From positions 806,001 to 870,000 of the forward strand of contig NZ_BMCU01000001.1 of assembly GCF_014635345.1 (NCBI RefSeq): DNA of 64,000 nucleotides, given 5' to 3'. Each line of letters starts with the position of its first letter. Positions within the stretch are counted from its first letter, which is position 1. Shown in pieces: positions 9,064-17,240 of the stretch. A program made the translations under genes and the position numbers. A model generated the notes under the pieces. The model ran no database searches and was not told the DNA's origin. It saw nothing but the letters and a program-made list of their open reading frames with translations. Source of the DNA: Rhodococcoides trifolii (GTDB lineage Bacteria; Actinomycetota; Actinomycetes; Mycobacteriales; Mycobacteriaceae).

Positions 9064-9276
9064 ACAGGAAGACCAGAGTGCGCCCGCTACTCGGAACCTA
9101 CGATGCGCATTCTGCGTTATTCGCGGCGACTTGCTTGTGCAATCGGCGCGCCTCTGGTCAACTCGTTCGCAGGGTGCGCGACCATCGCAGCCTGTTGGGA
9201 TTACCCCGTGGCGTTTCGCGATCCGAACGCTGTCATCAGGACGACATTCGATTCACGCCGACACCAGGAGTCCCTC

Positions 9277-11610
9277 GTGACCAGCATCAGTCCAGCCGAC
9301 AATCGCTCGTCCACCGGCGACGAACTCCGTGAGATCGCGGAGAAGGTCCTCTGGCTTTCGACGTCGATGATTCACCACGCCAACCGGATTCGGCCCAATG
9401 CATCGGGTCTCAAGGTAGGTGGGCACCAAGCGTCGTGTGCCTCGATGGTCACCATCATGACCTCGCTGTGGTTCGAGCAGTTGCAGCCCGGAGACCGGGT
9501 GTCGGTCAAGCCGCACGCGTCTCCGGTGCTGCACGCGATCAACTACCTGCTCGGCGACCTCGACGAGAAGTATCTGACGACGCTGCGCGCGTACGGCGGC
9601 CTGCAGTCCTACCCGTCGCGCGCCAAGGACCCCGACACCGTCGACTACTCGACCGGCTCCGTCGGTATCGGTGCGACAGCTCCCATCTGGGGCGCCATGG
9701 CGCGCCGTTTCGTCGAGCGTGAAGCAACCGGGTCGCCCGGCACCTTCTCGGGCCGTCAGTACTCACTCGTCGGTGACGCGGAACTCGACGAGGGCGCGGT
9801 GTGGGAAGCCATCATCGATCCGGGTATCGCCGAACTCGGAGAAATCGTGTGGATCGTCGACCTGAACCGGCAGTCACTCGACCGGGTCGTGCCCAATATT
9901 GCCGCAGGCCGCCTCGAGAAGATGTTCGACGCCGCGGGTTGGCAGGTTCTCACGGTCAAGTTCGGGCGGTTGCTCGAAGAGCTGTTCGCGAAGGAGGGTG
10001 GCGACGCGGCACGTCGGCGGATCCTGGACATGCCGAACCCGGAATACCAACGGCTGCTTCGGTGCTCGGCGGACGAGCTGCGCACGAGACTGCCCGGAGA
10101 CGGACCGGAGGCGGCCACGATCGCCGATCTGATCGCCGATCTGAGCGATACCGTCCTCACCGAAACCATCCGCAACCTCGGCGGGCACGACCTCGATGCG
10201 TTGCGAGAGGCGTACTCGCGGATCGACGACACTCGACCGACGGTGATCATCGCGTACACCGTCAAGGGCTTCGGACTACCCACCCAGGGTCATCCGCAGA
10301 ACCATTCGTCGTTGCTGACGGTCGAGGAGTACGCCACTCTCGCTCGGACGCTCGGCATCGATCCGGACGCGCCGTGGGCGACGTTCGACGACGCGAGCAC
10401 CGCGGGTCGGTTGTGCACGGCCACCGCGGAACGTCTTCGGCGTGAACCGGTGTCGCCGGCCGAGCCTCCCGCGGTGCCCACCGACATCGGTCGAACACCG
10501 AAGGGGACGGCCACGACCCAGGCAGCCTTGGGGCGAGTCCTGATCGACCTGACACGCGAGGCGCCGGACGCCGCGAAGAGAGTCGTCACCGTCAGCCCGG
10601 ACGTCAGCTCGAGCACCAACCTGGGCAGTTGGGTGAACAAGGTCGGTGTGTGGTCCTCGTCCGAACGTCACGACTGGTTCGAGGACGACGCCGAAACCAT
10701 CATGCACTGGCGCGAGAGCCCCACCGGTCAACACATGGAACTCGGTATCGCCGAGACCAATCTCGTCGGGTTGATGGGGGAGCTCGGCGCGACATGGAGT
10801 CGCTGGGGACAGCCGCTGTTCCCGATCGGGGTGATGTACGACCCGTTCGTCGAACGAGCGTTGGAACCGTGGTCCTACGGCATCTACGCGGGCGGTCAGT
10901 CCATCCTGGTGGGCACCCCGTCCGGAGTCACGTTGGCTGCGGAAGGCGGTGCGCACCAATCGATCAAGACTCCGTCCATCGGGTTGGAACAGCCCGGGTG
11001 CATCTCCTACGAGCCGGCCTTCGCGATCGACGTCGAATGGACTCTCTTGGCGAGCATCGGGCGGCTCGGGCGACCGGATGGCACATCCGCGTACCTTCGG
11101 CTCTCGACGCGGCCGGTCGATCAGACCTTGGCCGACGTCCCGACCGACCCCGCAGCGCGTGAACGTCGCCGGCGTCAGGTCGTGGCCGGCGGCTATCCCC
11201 TGGTGCGGCGCGACCGCGCCGCCGTCACCATCGCGGCGATGGGAGCCGTGATCCCGGAGGCGCTGGCGGCGGCGCAGCGGTTGGAGCAGGTCGGCGTCGT
11301 CGCGGACGTCCTGTGCATCACCAGTCCGGGCCAGCTCTACCGCGCGGTGCAAGCGCGGCAGGGTCACGGCGGCGGCGAATCGTGGATTCTCGATCAGCTG
11401 TTGCCCGCGGACCGGGCGACTCCGATGGTGACCGTGCTCGACGGCCACCCGCACACGCTGGCCTTCCTGGCCACCGTCAACCGGGTTGCGTCGACGTCGT
11501 TGGGTGTCAGCAACTTCGGGCAGGTGGGATCCCTCGACGAGGTGTACAAGCACCACCACATCGACACCGACTCGATCGTCGGCGCCGCCCTGGACGTCAC
11601 CGGGCACTGA
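9277..11610 (+). CDS. Thiamine-diphosphate E1 / transketolase-like enzyme
   Basis: A 777-residue protein with the three-domain transketolase/homodimeric E1 layout. The ThDP motif runs from Gly166-Asp167 (GDAELDEG) to Asn197 (VDLNRQSLD). A central pyrimidine domain contains MELGIAETNLVGLMGELG, and the C-terminal domain ends in STSLGVSNFGQVGSLDEVY. It is shorter than AceE (about 887) and longer than transketolase (about 665). It probably acts on a 2-oxo acid or ketol, perhaps the pyruvate-type product of the neighbouring ring-cleavage genes, but that is inference. The GTG at 9277 follows CAGGAG; longer readings from 9103 lack a ribosome site. No lipoyl E2 gene lies nearby. Confidence 0.8.
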   Translation: MTSISPADNRSSTGDELREIAEKVLWLSTSMIHHANRIRPNASGLKVGGHQASCASMVTIMTSLWFEQLQPGDRVSVKPHASPVLHAINYLLGDLDEKYLTTLRAYGGLQSYPSRAKDPDTVDYSTGSVGIGATAPIWGAMARRFVEREATGSPGTFSGRQYSLVGDAELDEGAVWEAIIDPGIAELGEIVWIVDLNRQSLDRVVPNIAAGRLEKMFDAAGWQVLTVKFGRLLEELFAKEGGDAARRRILDMPNPEYQRLLRCSADELRTRLPGDGPEAATIADLIADLSDTVLTETIRNLGGHDLDALREAYSRIDDTRPTVIIAYTVKGFGLPTQGHPQNHSSLLTVEEYATLARTLGIDPDAPWATFDDASTAGRLCTATAERLRREPVSPAEPPAVPTDIGRTPKGTATTQAALGRVLIDLTREAPDAAKRVVTVSPDVSSSTNLGSWVNKVGVWSSSERHDWFEDDAETIMHWRESPTGQHMELGIAETNLVGLMGELGATWSRWGQPLFPIGVMYDPFVERALEPWSYGIYAGGQSILVGTPSGVTLAAEGGAHQSIKTPSIGLEQPGCISYEPAFAIDVEWTLLASIGRLGRPDGTSAYLRLSTRPVDQTLADVPTDPAARERRRRQVVAGGYPLVRRDRAAVTIAAMGAVIPEALAAAQRLEQVGVVADVLCITSPGQLYRAVQARQGHGGGESWILDQLLPADRATPMVTVLDGHPHTLAFLATVNRVASTSLGVSNFGQVGSLDEVYKHHHIDTDSIVGAALDVTGH

Positions 11611-11614
11611 CGAA

Positions 11615-12529
11615 TCAGATCGCGCGAGCACCCTCGGCAAAGTTCTTCACGAATGCGGCGGTGATTCTGTCCAGCAACGCATTCGGGAGATCGTGGCCCA
11701 TTCCGTCGATCAGGATCAGTTCGGATCCCGCCACCGCGCGGGCGATCGCCTTGCCGCCGGCCGGTCGGACGAGCGGGTCGGAGGTGCCGTGCACCACCAC
11801 CGTCGGCGCGGTGATGCGCTTGGTCCAACGGGCGAGACTGCCGGTACCCGTGATGGCGGCGAGCTGCCGAATCAGGCCCTGCGGGTAGTAGTTTCGGTCG
11901 TAGGCCGCGGCGGCGTCGGCGAGCCGTTCCTCCCGCGTCGACGCGTACTTCTTGCTCCCGATGGTCGCGAAGGTGGCTGCCGACCGCTCGATGATCTGCT
12001 GTCGTGACGCGTTCTTGGGCGCAGGCTTGAACAGGGGGAGCAGGGCCTTGACATCCGGCGGAGGAAGGAACTTCTGGTTCGTGCTGGAGAACAGAATCGA
12101 CACGGACAGAACACGATTCGGATAGGCGCCCGCGAAGACCTGCGTGATCATCCCGCCCATGGACGCGCCCACCACGTGCACCTTGTCGATCCCGAGGTGG
12201 TCGATCAGCCCGACGGTGTCCATCGCCATGTCCTCGATGGTGTACGGAACCGAGCTCGACATCCCCAGCTCGTGCCGTACCAGCCGCAGGAGGGGGTTAC
12301 CGGTCACCCGGGCGCCCTCGATCTTGGAGGAGAGCCCGATGTCTCGGTTGTCGAAGCGGATGACGCGGTAGCCGGCGTCGACGAGGCGTTCGCAGAACTC
12401 GAGCGACCAGGTGATCAGTTGGCACCCCAGTCCCATGATCAGCAGGACGGGTGGGTCGTTCTCGTCGCCCATGTCCTCGTAGGCGATCTTCAGGCCATTG
12501 GCGTCGGCGATGCCGCGGGTGGTGTTCAC
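11615..12529 (-). CDS. Alpha/beta-hydrolase fold esterase
   Basis: A 304-residue hydrolase with an intact catalytic triad: Ser123 in GASMGG, Asp251 in HGTSDPLV and His279 in GMGHDLP. The FDNRDIGLSSK segment is typical of the group near esterases and meta-cleavage product hydrolases. No signal peptide is seen, so it should be cytoplasmic. The GTG start at 12529 lies 10 bases after the stop of the CocE-like gene, so both belong to one leftward operon. It converges with the E1-like gene (4-base gap), which keeps the substrate link open. Confidence 0.88.
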   Translation of the reverse strand: MNTTRGIADANGLKIAYEDMGDENDPPVLLIMGLGCQLITWSLEFCERLVDAGYRVIRFDNRDIGLSSKIEGARVTGNPLLRLVRHELGMSSSVPYTIEDMAMDTVGLIDHLGIDKVHVVGASMGGMITQVFAGAYPNRVLSVSILFSSTNQKFLPPPDVKALLPLFKPAPKNASRQQIIERSAATFATIGSKKYASTREERLADAAAAYDRNYYPQGLIRQLAAITGTGSLARWTKRITAPTVVVHGTSDPLVRPAGGKAIARAVAGSELILIDGMGHDLPNALLDRITAAFVKNFAEGARAI

Positions 12530-12539
12530 GTTCCTATGA

Positions 12540-14561
12540 CTACCAGCCCGGCTCGCCGAGCAGCGGAAGGGTCAGGAAACACGGAGTCTGCGGATCGAGG
12601 ATCACGTCCTGTGCCCGCCACCGTGTGCGCAGGAGATCCGGGAGGATCGGCACGAAGCGTGGTGCGTCCGCGGCGTAGACGTCGACTCGAAGCCGGTGAC
12701 CCACCTCGATGACGGCCTCGGTGGAGAGCAGGTCGATGTCGAGAGTCGTCGGCTCTCCGGGAACGACGGGCAACAGTGCGGCGCGCGTCAGTGGGTGGTG
12801 CGCGATCAGGTAGTCACCGTTCGGAGCGAACGTACTCAGGTCGTCGTCGACGGCCCGGCGCGACGCGAGTAACGCACCGTTGGTGAGAACGGTGGAGGTT
12901 CCGTCGGGGGCGACGTCGCACAGATTGACAGCCCACATGGCTTCTCGTGCGTGCGCGACGGTCACGAGATGGAGATTGGCGGCACCGGAGAACACCACCG
13001 CCGACGTCGCAGCGGGCGTGGTGAACGTGAGCCCGTCACGTTCGGCGAAGCGGGCGTCGTAGGTGAATCCGCCGCCCAACGCGGCCGGAACGCCGGCCAG
13101 TACCTGCGTCGTATCTCGCGAGACGACGGTGCGCGCGCCGGGCCGAACCGCAACAACCGTCCGCGCAACGGAATCGGTACTGCGGAGCGATCCGTCGTAC
13201 GAGGCGTGGCGAGCAGTCCCGGACGATTCTCCGGACAGGTACAACCGCTGCGGAACAGCGTGCGGCGCGGGGAAGTCGCCGTGCGCTTTCCACGATCCGC
13301 CCTGTTGGCGCAGGGTCACCGGCCCGTATTTCTCTATTCCGTTGTGAATCCCACGCAACCACCGGTCGAACCAGGCGCGTTCGAGGACGTCGAGCCGAGG
13401 AGGGAAACCCGGTTCTCCGAAACCGATGCCGGGGTTGCCGTGGTACCCGTCGCCGATCAGCAGCTGCTTGCGGCCCCGAGGTAGCCGCAGCCGGTTGTAG
13501 ATGTCGGGCGCCGCGCCGCCGAAGATGTCGTGCCAGCAGCCGTACACGAAGGTCGGGACGTCGATGTTCTCGATGGGCGCGTCGATGGTCGCGTAGTACG
13601 GGTCGTCGTAGATGCGCGGGTCGGCGCCGAAGAGGAAGCCTGCCGCCAGGTCGACCAACGACGTTGCGGGAGAACGTAACCGAGACGTGAGCCACCCGGC
13701 CAAGCCGGTTCCCAGGCCCGCCGACGGCACCCACTTCAATGCGTTGACCGTCGTCAACCAGAGTGGAATGAACAACGACGGTGCGCCACCCGTTGCGAAG
13801 ATCTCGCGCACGATGTCGTCGGAACCTTCGACTGCGAAGACGGCGTCGAGACCGTCCGGTCCTGCAGCGGCCGCCTGCAGAGAATTGATGGCGGAGTACG
13901 AGATTCCGGCCATGCCGACGTGCCCGTCGCACCACGATCTCTCGCGTAACCACGAGATGATCTCGAGGGTGTCCTGCTGTTCTCGTGCGCCCAGGACGTC
14001 CCACACTCCCGTCGACGATCCGGTTCCACGGGCGTCGGCGATCACCTGCACGTACCCGCTGCGCACCAGAAGCCGATTGACCGACAGCAGATCGGCCGCG
14101 CCGCCGCTGACGACGCGGGTGAGCTCGGTGATCCCGTCGAAGGGAGTTCCCGACAGATCGAACCGGGCCGACACCCGGCGGATCAGCGGCCCGACGACCG
14201 GCGCCGACAGGATGTTGTCGACGCTCTTGATCAGCAACTTGTTGTAGGGCGTGATGTTGAGGATGGTCGGGAACCGACCCGATGCGGGGACGCCGGATTC
14301 GTCGGCCGGCCGGATGACGTACGCGCGGATGGTGGTTCCGTCACTCATCGTGATCGGCACGTCGCGGGTGATCGAGACGCCGTCGTACTCCGGTGGGGCG
14401 TCGACCAGTTCGCGCCAGGCGTCGGCAGCGGACCCGCCGGAGGGATCGCGGGGGAACGTGCGGAAGGTCCGGACCGGCACGCCGCCGATGCGTCCCGGCC
14501 GCGCCCGCTCCGGAACGACCCGTTCGGGGCTGACCAGGGGCCGAACGGGTTGCAACGTCAT
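12540..14561 (-). CDS. CocE/NonD family X-Pro dipeptidyl-peptidase-like hydrolase
   Basis: A 673-residue S15-family serine hydrolase. ITMSDGTTIRAYVIRP opens the alpha/beta domain, DARGTGSSTG precedes the nucleophile elbow GISYS (Ser221), and the C-terminal jelly-roll domain contains HPLTRAALLPVVPGEP. Relatives include cocaine esterase, glutaryl acylases and mycobacterial NonD hydrolases, so ester or amide hydrolysis is expected. The ATG at 14561 is taken as start. A GTG at 14594 would add 11 residues, and the ribosome site is poor for both. It is first in an operon with the esterase at 11615. Confidence 0.88.
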   Translation of the reverse strand: MTLQPVRPLVSPERVVPERARPGRIGGVPVRTFRTFPRDPSGGSAADAWRELVDAPPEYDGVSITRDVPITMSDGTTIRAYVIRPADESGVPASGRFPTILNITPYNKLLIKSVDNILSAPVVGPLIRRVSARFDLSGTPFDGITELTRVVSGGAADLLSVNRLLVRSGYVQVIADARGTGSSTGVWDVLGAREQQDTLEIISWLRERSWCDGHVGMAGISYSAINSLQAAAAGPDGLDAVFAVEGSDDIVREIFATGGAPSLFIPLWLTTVNALKWVPSAGLGTGLAGWLTSRLRSPATSLVDLAAGFLFGADPRIYDDPYYATIDAPIENIDVPTFVYGCWHDIFGGAAPDIYNRLRLPRGRKQLLIGDGYHGNPGIGFGEPGFPPRLDVLERAWFDRWLRGIHNGIEKYGPVTLRQQGGSWKAHGDFPAPHAVPQRLYLSGESSGTARHASYDGSLRSTDSVARTVVAVRPGARTVVSRDTTQVLAGVPAALGGGFTYDARFAERDGLTFTTPAATSAVVFSGAANLHLVTVAHAREAMWAVNLCDVAPDGTSTVLTNGALLASRRAVDDDLSTFAPNGDYLIAHHPLTRAALLPVVPGEPTTLDIDLLSTEAVIEVGHRLRVDVYAADAPRFVPILPDLLRTRWRAQDVILDPQTPCFLTLPLLGEPGW

Positions 14562-14759
14562 CCCCCGATTGAACAGCTGCGGAGTCGATATCACTGCATT
14601 CGCTCGAAAATTCTGTCGAACGTGTCGAGCTGAATGGTCGAACAATGGTGGGTTCTCACAGCCGGTGGAGCTCGATTTCTCGGCGAACGCCCAAGACTCG
14701 AAGTTCGTCGGATAGCCTCGAAACCTGTAAATCCCCCAATTCTCAACGTCGGAGACACG

Positions 14760-15911
14760 ATGGAACGGCTCCAGTCGATCGAGGAGACCCGGTCGGGACG
14801 CCACCGCCGGGGCTCGTTCGCGCGCGGTGTCGCCACGTTGTCCGACTGGTTCCATCAGCCGTTCGACTACATGTGGATCCTCACCTACCAGTCCACGCGA
14901 TCTCTGCACCGTGTGATCAAGTCGGTGATCGGCGCCGGCGTCCTTCTGTACATGGTGGCGTCGATCACGATGCTGCTCAGCCCGCAGGGGCCGACCGGGG
15001 TCGTGGCCACCACCTGGGTGCTGTTGGTGCTGGTGCTGCAATTCGCGGTGGCCTGGTTCTGGTTCTTCGGTCCGCTGCCGGGGCGCTGGGGACTGATCGC
15101 CTTCGGACTGTTCGCCGACCTGGGCCTGGCATCGGTACTCGCGACGTATCAACCCCTCGCCGCCGTGACGGGATGTGCGCTGTTCGCCATCTCGGGGGCC
15201 TACTTCACCTACTTCGTGAGCCCGCGGTGGCTGGTGGCCCACTTGGTTTTCTCGATCACGTTCATCGATGCGATGGCCGTGCGCGCGTACACCTCACAGG
15301 CCTACGACTTCGCGACGATCGTGGCCGGCTCGGTGGTCATTCTCGGCGCCGTCGCCGGCGTGCCCCTCTTCGCGCATCTCGCCTGGACGATCATCACCCG
15401 CGATGCCCGACGCGCCGCCCTCGATCCGCTCACCGGGCTCTACAACCGCCGAGGCTGGGACAGTGCGCTCGAAGAGCTCTGGTCGCGTGGCTTCGACAAG
15501 CGCCACACGCTGGCGGTCTTCCTCATCGACATCGACAAGTTCAAGCGCGTCAACGATCAGTTCGGCCACGACGTGGGAGATTCCGTGATTCGGCTGCTCT
15601 CGCGTCGCCTGGAAACACTGTTCGGCGATTACGGCATCATCGCGCGCACCGGCGGCGAGGAATTCCTCGCCGCGGTCACCGGCGACATCAGTCTCGTCGA
15701 GGGGTTGATCGAGCGCATCGGCGACGCTCTGTACAACGGCTCCGATCAGGTTCCGGTCACCGCCAGTGTCGGTGTTGCCGTGCTCGACGCCGAATCGGAC
15801 CTGTGGGACGTCGGGGTGTCGATCGTCGTGCGGGCGGGTCGCATAGCCGATTCGATGATGTATCGCGCCAAGGATGCCGGCGGGGATCGAGTGCTCACCG
15901 CCGCCCTCTAG
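14760..15911 (+). CDS. Membrane-bound diguanylate cyclase (GGDEF)
   Basis: A 383-residue protein. About six membrane segments fill residues 50-215, and a cytoplasmic GGDEF domain follows from Leu221 (LDPLTGLYNRRGW). The catalytic signature GGEEF (298-302) is intact, so it should make cyclic di-GMP from two GTP. The RxxD inhibitory site expected nine residues before GGEEF is absent (GDYG instead), which predicts no product feedback. No EAL domain is present. The ATG at 14760 follows GGAGAC. Its stop TAG overlaps the anti-sigma stop as CTAG. The sensed signal is unknown. Confidence 0.92.
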   Translation: MERLQSIEETRSGRHRRGSFARGVATLSDWFHQPFDYMWILTYQSTRSLHRVIKSVIGAGVLLYMVASITMLLSPQGPTGVVATTWVLLVLVLQFAVAWFWFFGPLPGRWGLIAFGLFADLGLASVLATYQPLAAVTGCALFAISGAYFTYFVSPRWLVAHLVFSITFIDAMAVRAYTSQAYDFATIVAGSVVILGAVAGVPLFAHLAWTIITRDARRAALDPLTGLYNRRGWDSALEELWSRGFDKRHTLAVFLIDIDKFKRVNDQFGHDVGDSVIRLLSRRLETLFGDYGIIARTGGEEFLAAVTGDISLVEGLIERIGDALYNGSDQVPVTASVGVAVLDAESDLWDVGVSIVVRAGRIADSMMYRAKDAGGDRVLTAAL

Positions 15912-16564
15912 CTGACCTGCGGAACCTCAGCCGTGGCCACGACGTCACCCCGAGCGGTGCGAATCTCCAACCCGATCACCTCCGACCGCCCGACCGCCGC
16001 GTTCATCCGGCAATCGACCGGGACCGGCGTGCCGAGAAATGTTCCCGACGCCATGGTGAGCCCGGAGGCCTCGCGCAGGTACACGCCGTACACCTCGTCG
16101 GTGCGGACCCCGGATACTTCCAGGACGGTCTCGGTACCCCACGTGTGCGCCACGAGCCCTCCGTCGACCGTCAGGCCCGCCTCGGATTCGTCGAAGTCGA
16201 CCTGCTCGTATGCGCCCAGCGTTCCTGGCGGTCCGGTGACGGGAGCGTTTCGCACTGCCTGAATTCCGAGCACACCGGCAACCCCGGCGAGGATGCCCAC
16301 TGCGGCAGCAGCCGCAATCACGGGAAGACGTCGGCCAGTTCGCCGGCCGACCACCTGGCGTCTCATGGAACCGTCCGCGGGCGGTTCGATCCAGGTCGGT
16401 AACGACGAGACCCGTCCGACGACGTCGCGCAGCTGCTCGATCTCGTCGTCCACGGTCGGATCGACCGCAGCCAAGGCACGCAACTCGTGCAACTCCGCGT
16501 CATCGAGATCGTCACCGACTGCCGCGGCGATCAGTTCCGCTCGTCGGTCATCCGTGTTGCTCAT
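15908..16564 (-). CDS. Anti-sigma factor, RskA-type, membrane-anchored
   Basis: A 218-residue protein. The cytoplasmic N-terminus (DDAELHELRALAAVDP) has the short helical anti-sigma domain without the HxxxCxxC zinc motif. One span is near residues 80-105 (VIAAAAAVGILAGVAGVLGI), and the extracytoplasmic RskA domain carries the LGAYEQVDFDESEAGL and VYLREASG stretches. It should hold the adjacent ECF sigma factor at the membrane until cleaved. The ATG at 16564 overlaps the sigma stop by 4 bases (ATGA), which gives coupled, roughly equal translation. Confidence 0.9.
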   Translation of the reverse strand: MSNTDDRRAELIAAAVGDDLDDAELHELRALAAVDPTVDDEIEQLRDVVGRVSSLPTWIEPPADGSMRRQVVGRRTGRRLPVIAAAAAVGILAGVAGVLGIQAVRNAPVTGPPGTLGAYEQVDFDESEAGLTVDGGLVAHTWGTETVLEVSGVRTDEVYGVYLREASGLTMASGTFLGTPVPVDCRMNAAVGRSEVIGLEIRTARGDVVATAEVPQVS

Positions 16565-17109
16565 CGTTCCTCCTGCCCGTCGAGATGACTGCGCAGGGCG
16601 CGCAGTGCATAGAAGGCGCGCGTGCGAAGGGTGGAGACAGGAATGCCGGTCGACGCCGACAGCTCGGCGTACGACGAGCCGATCACGTGCACGGCCACCA
16701 CCACCTGGCGGTGCTCGGGGCTGAGCACTGCCAGCGCCTCGACCACCCTCAGACGCTCGACGGTCTGCGCCGTCGAATCCTGTTCGATCGCGTCGGCGTC
16801 GTCGTAGCGTCCGGCCGTGATCGACGGCATGCGCGCAACCGACCTGAGTACGTCGGTGATGACGTTGCGCTCGATCGCGAACAGCCACGTCAGGAGCTGA
16901 CCCTTGGCGCTGTCGAAGGTGTGGCGCGCTCGCCAGGCACGTAGAAATGTTTCCTGCACACACTCTTCGGCGAGAGCGCGATCACGCAGTGCGTTCACAG
17001 CGAACCCCAACATCGACGACGCGTGGGCGTCGTACGCACGCGTCAGATCGAAGTGTTCCGAGCCGACAGTGCGAGCCACCGTTCTCACAGTATCGATGGT
17101 GTCCGTCAT
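16561..17109 (-). CDS. ECF RNA polymerase sigma factor, SigK-like
   Basis: A 182-residue sigma factor with only regions 2 and 4. Region 2 spans about residues 22-90 (YDAHASSMLGFAVNAL, ECVQETFLRAWR, LLTWLFAIERN), and region 4 spans about 120-175 (LSPEHRQVVVAVHVIGSSYAEL, STLRTRAFYALRALR). Size and partner match the SigK/RskA pair of mycobacteria. The start at 17109 lies only 7-9 bases from a promoter -10 word, so the mRNA may be leaderless. The same promoter words occur in front of the divergent CHRD gene, which predicts self-activation and one shared regulon. Confidence 0.9.
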   Translation of the reverse strand: MTDTIDTVRTVARTVGSEHFDLTRAYDAHASSMLGFAVNALRDRALAEECVQETFLRAWRARHTFDSAKGQLLTWLFAIERNVITDVLRSVARMPSITAGRYDDADAIEQDSTAQTVERLRVVEALAVLSPEHRQVVVAVHVIGSSYAELSASTGIPVSTLRTRAFYALRALRSHLDGQEER

Positions 17110-17115
17110 GTAAGA

Positions 17116-17145
17116 GGACTACGTCCACCGAGCGCAGAACGTTCA
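17116..17145 (-). promoter_or_regulatory. Predicted ECF promoter of the sigma/anti-sigma operon
   Basis: On the minus strand TGAAC (17145-17141) is followed after exactly 17 bases by CGTAGTCC (17123-17116). Identical words at identical spacing lie on the plus strand at 17169-17198. The -10 word ends about 7 bases before the sigma ATG, which suggests a leaderless transcript. Confidence 0.7.
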
Positions 17146-17168
17146 CCCGAAAAAGATTATTCGGACAT

Positions 17169-17198
17169 TGAACGCAAGACGGACAGCACACGTAGTCC
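17169..17198 (+). promoter_or_regulatory. Predicted ECF promoter of the CHRD-sortase operon
   Basis: TGAAC (17169-17173), a 17-base spacer and CGTAGTCC (17191-17198) repeat the words found on the opposite strand in front of the sigma gene. The match makes a 12-bp inverted repeat (17113-17124 and 17190-17201) that is best explained by two divergent promoters for one sigma factor. The CHRD start is 43 bases past the -10 word. Confidence 0.7.
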
Positions 17199-17240
17199 TC
17201 TGTATGAGCGCCCGTGCTCATGCTGACAGGAGGTCCGACC

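Noticed and set aside
10276..11640. A 454-codon open frame antisense to the E1-like gene
   Set aside because: Arg/Gly/Asp-rich shadow with no recognisable domain; the plus-strand protein has ThDP motifs and a ribosome site.
14562..15242. Extension of the CocE-like protein to 900 residues
   Set aside because: The added part is antisense to the diguanylate cyclase gene, and the hydrolase domain starts near residue 60 of the shorter form.
17116..17198. Operator palindrome for a classical repressor
   Set aside because: The repeat halves coincide with -10 words at 17-base spacing from matching -35 words, so divergent promoters explain it better.
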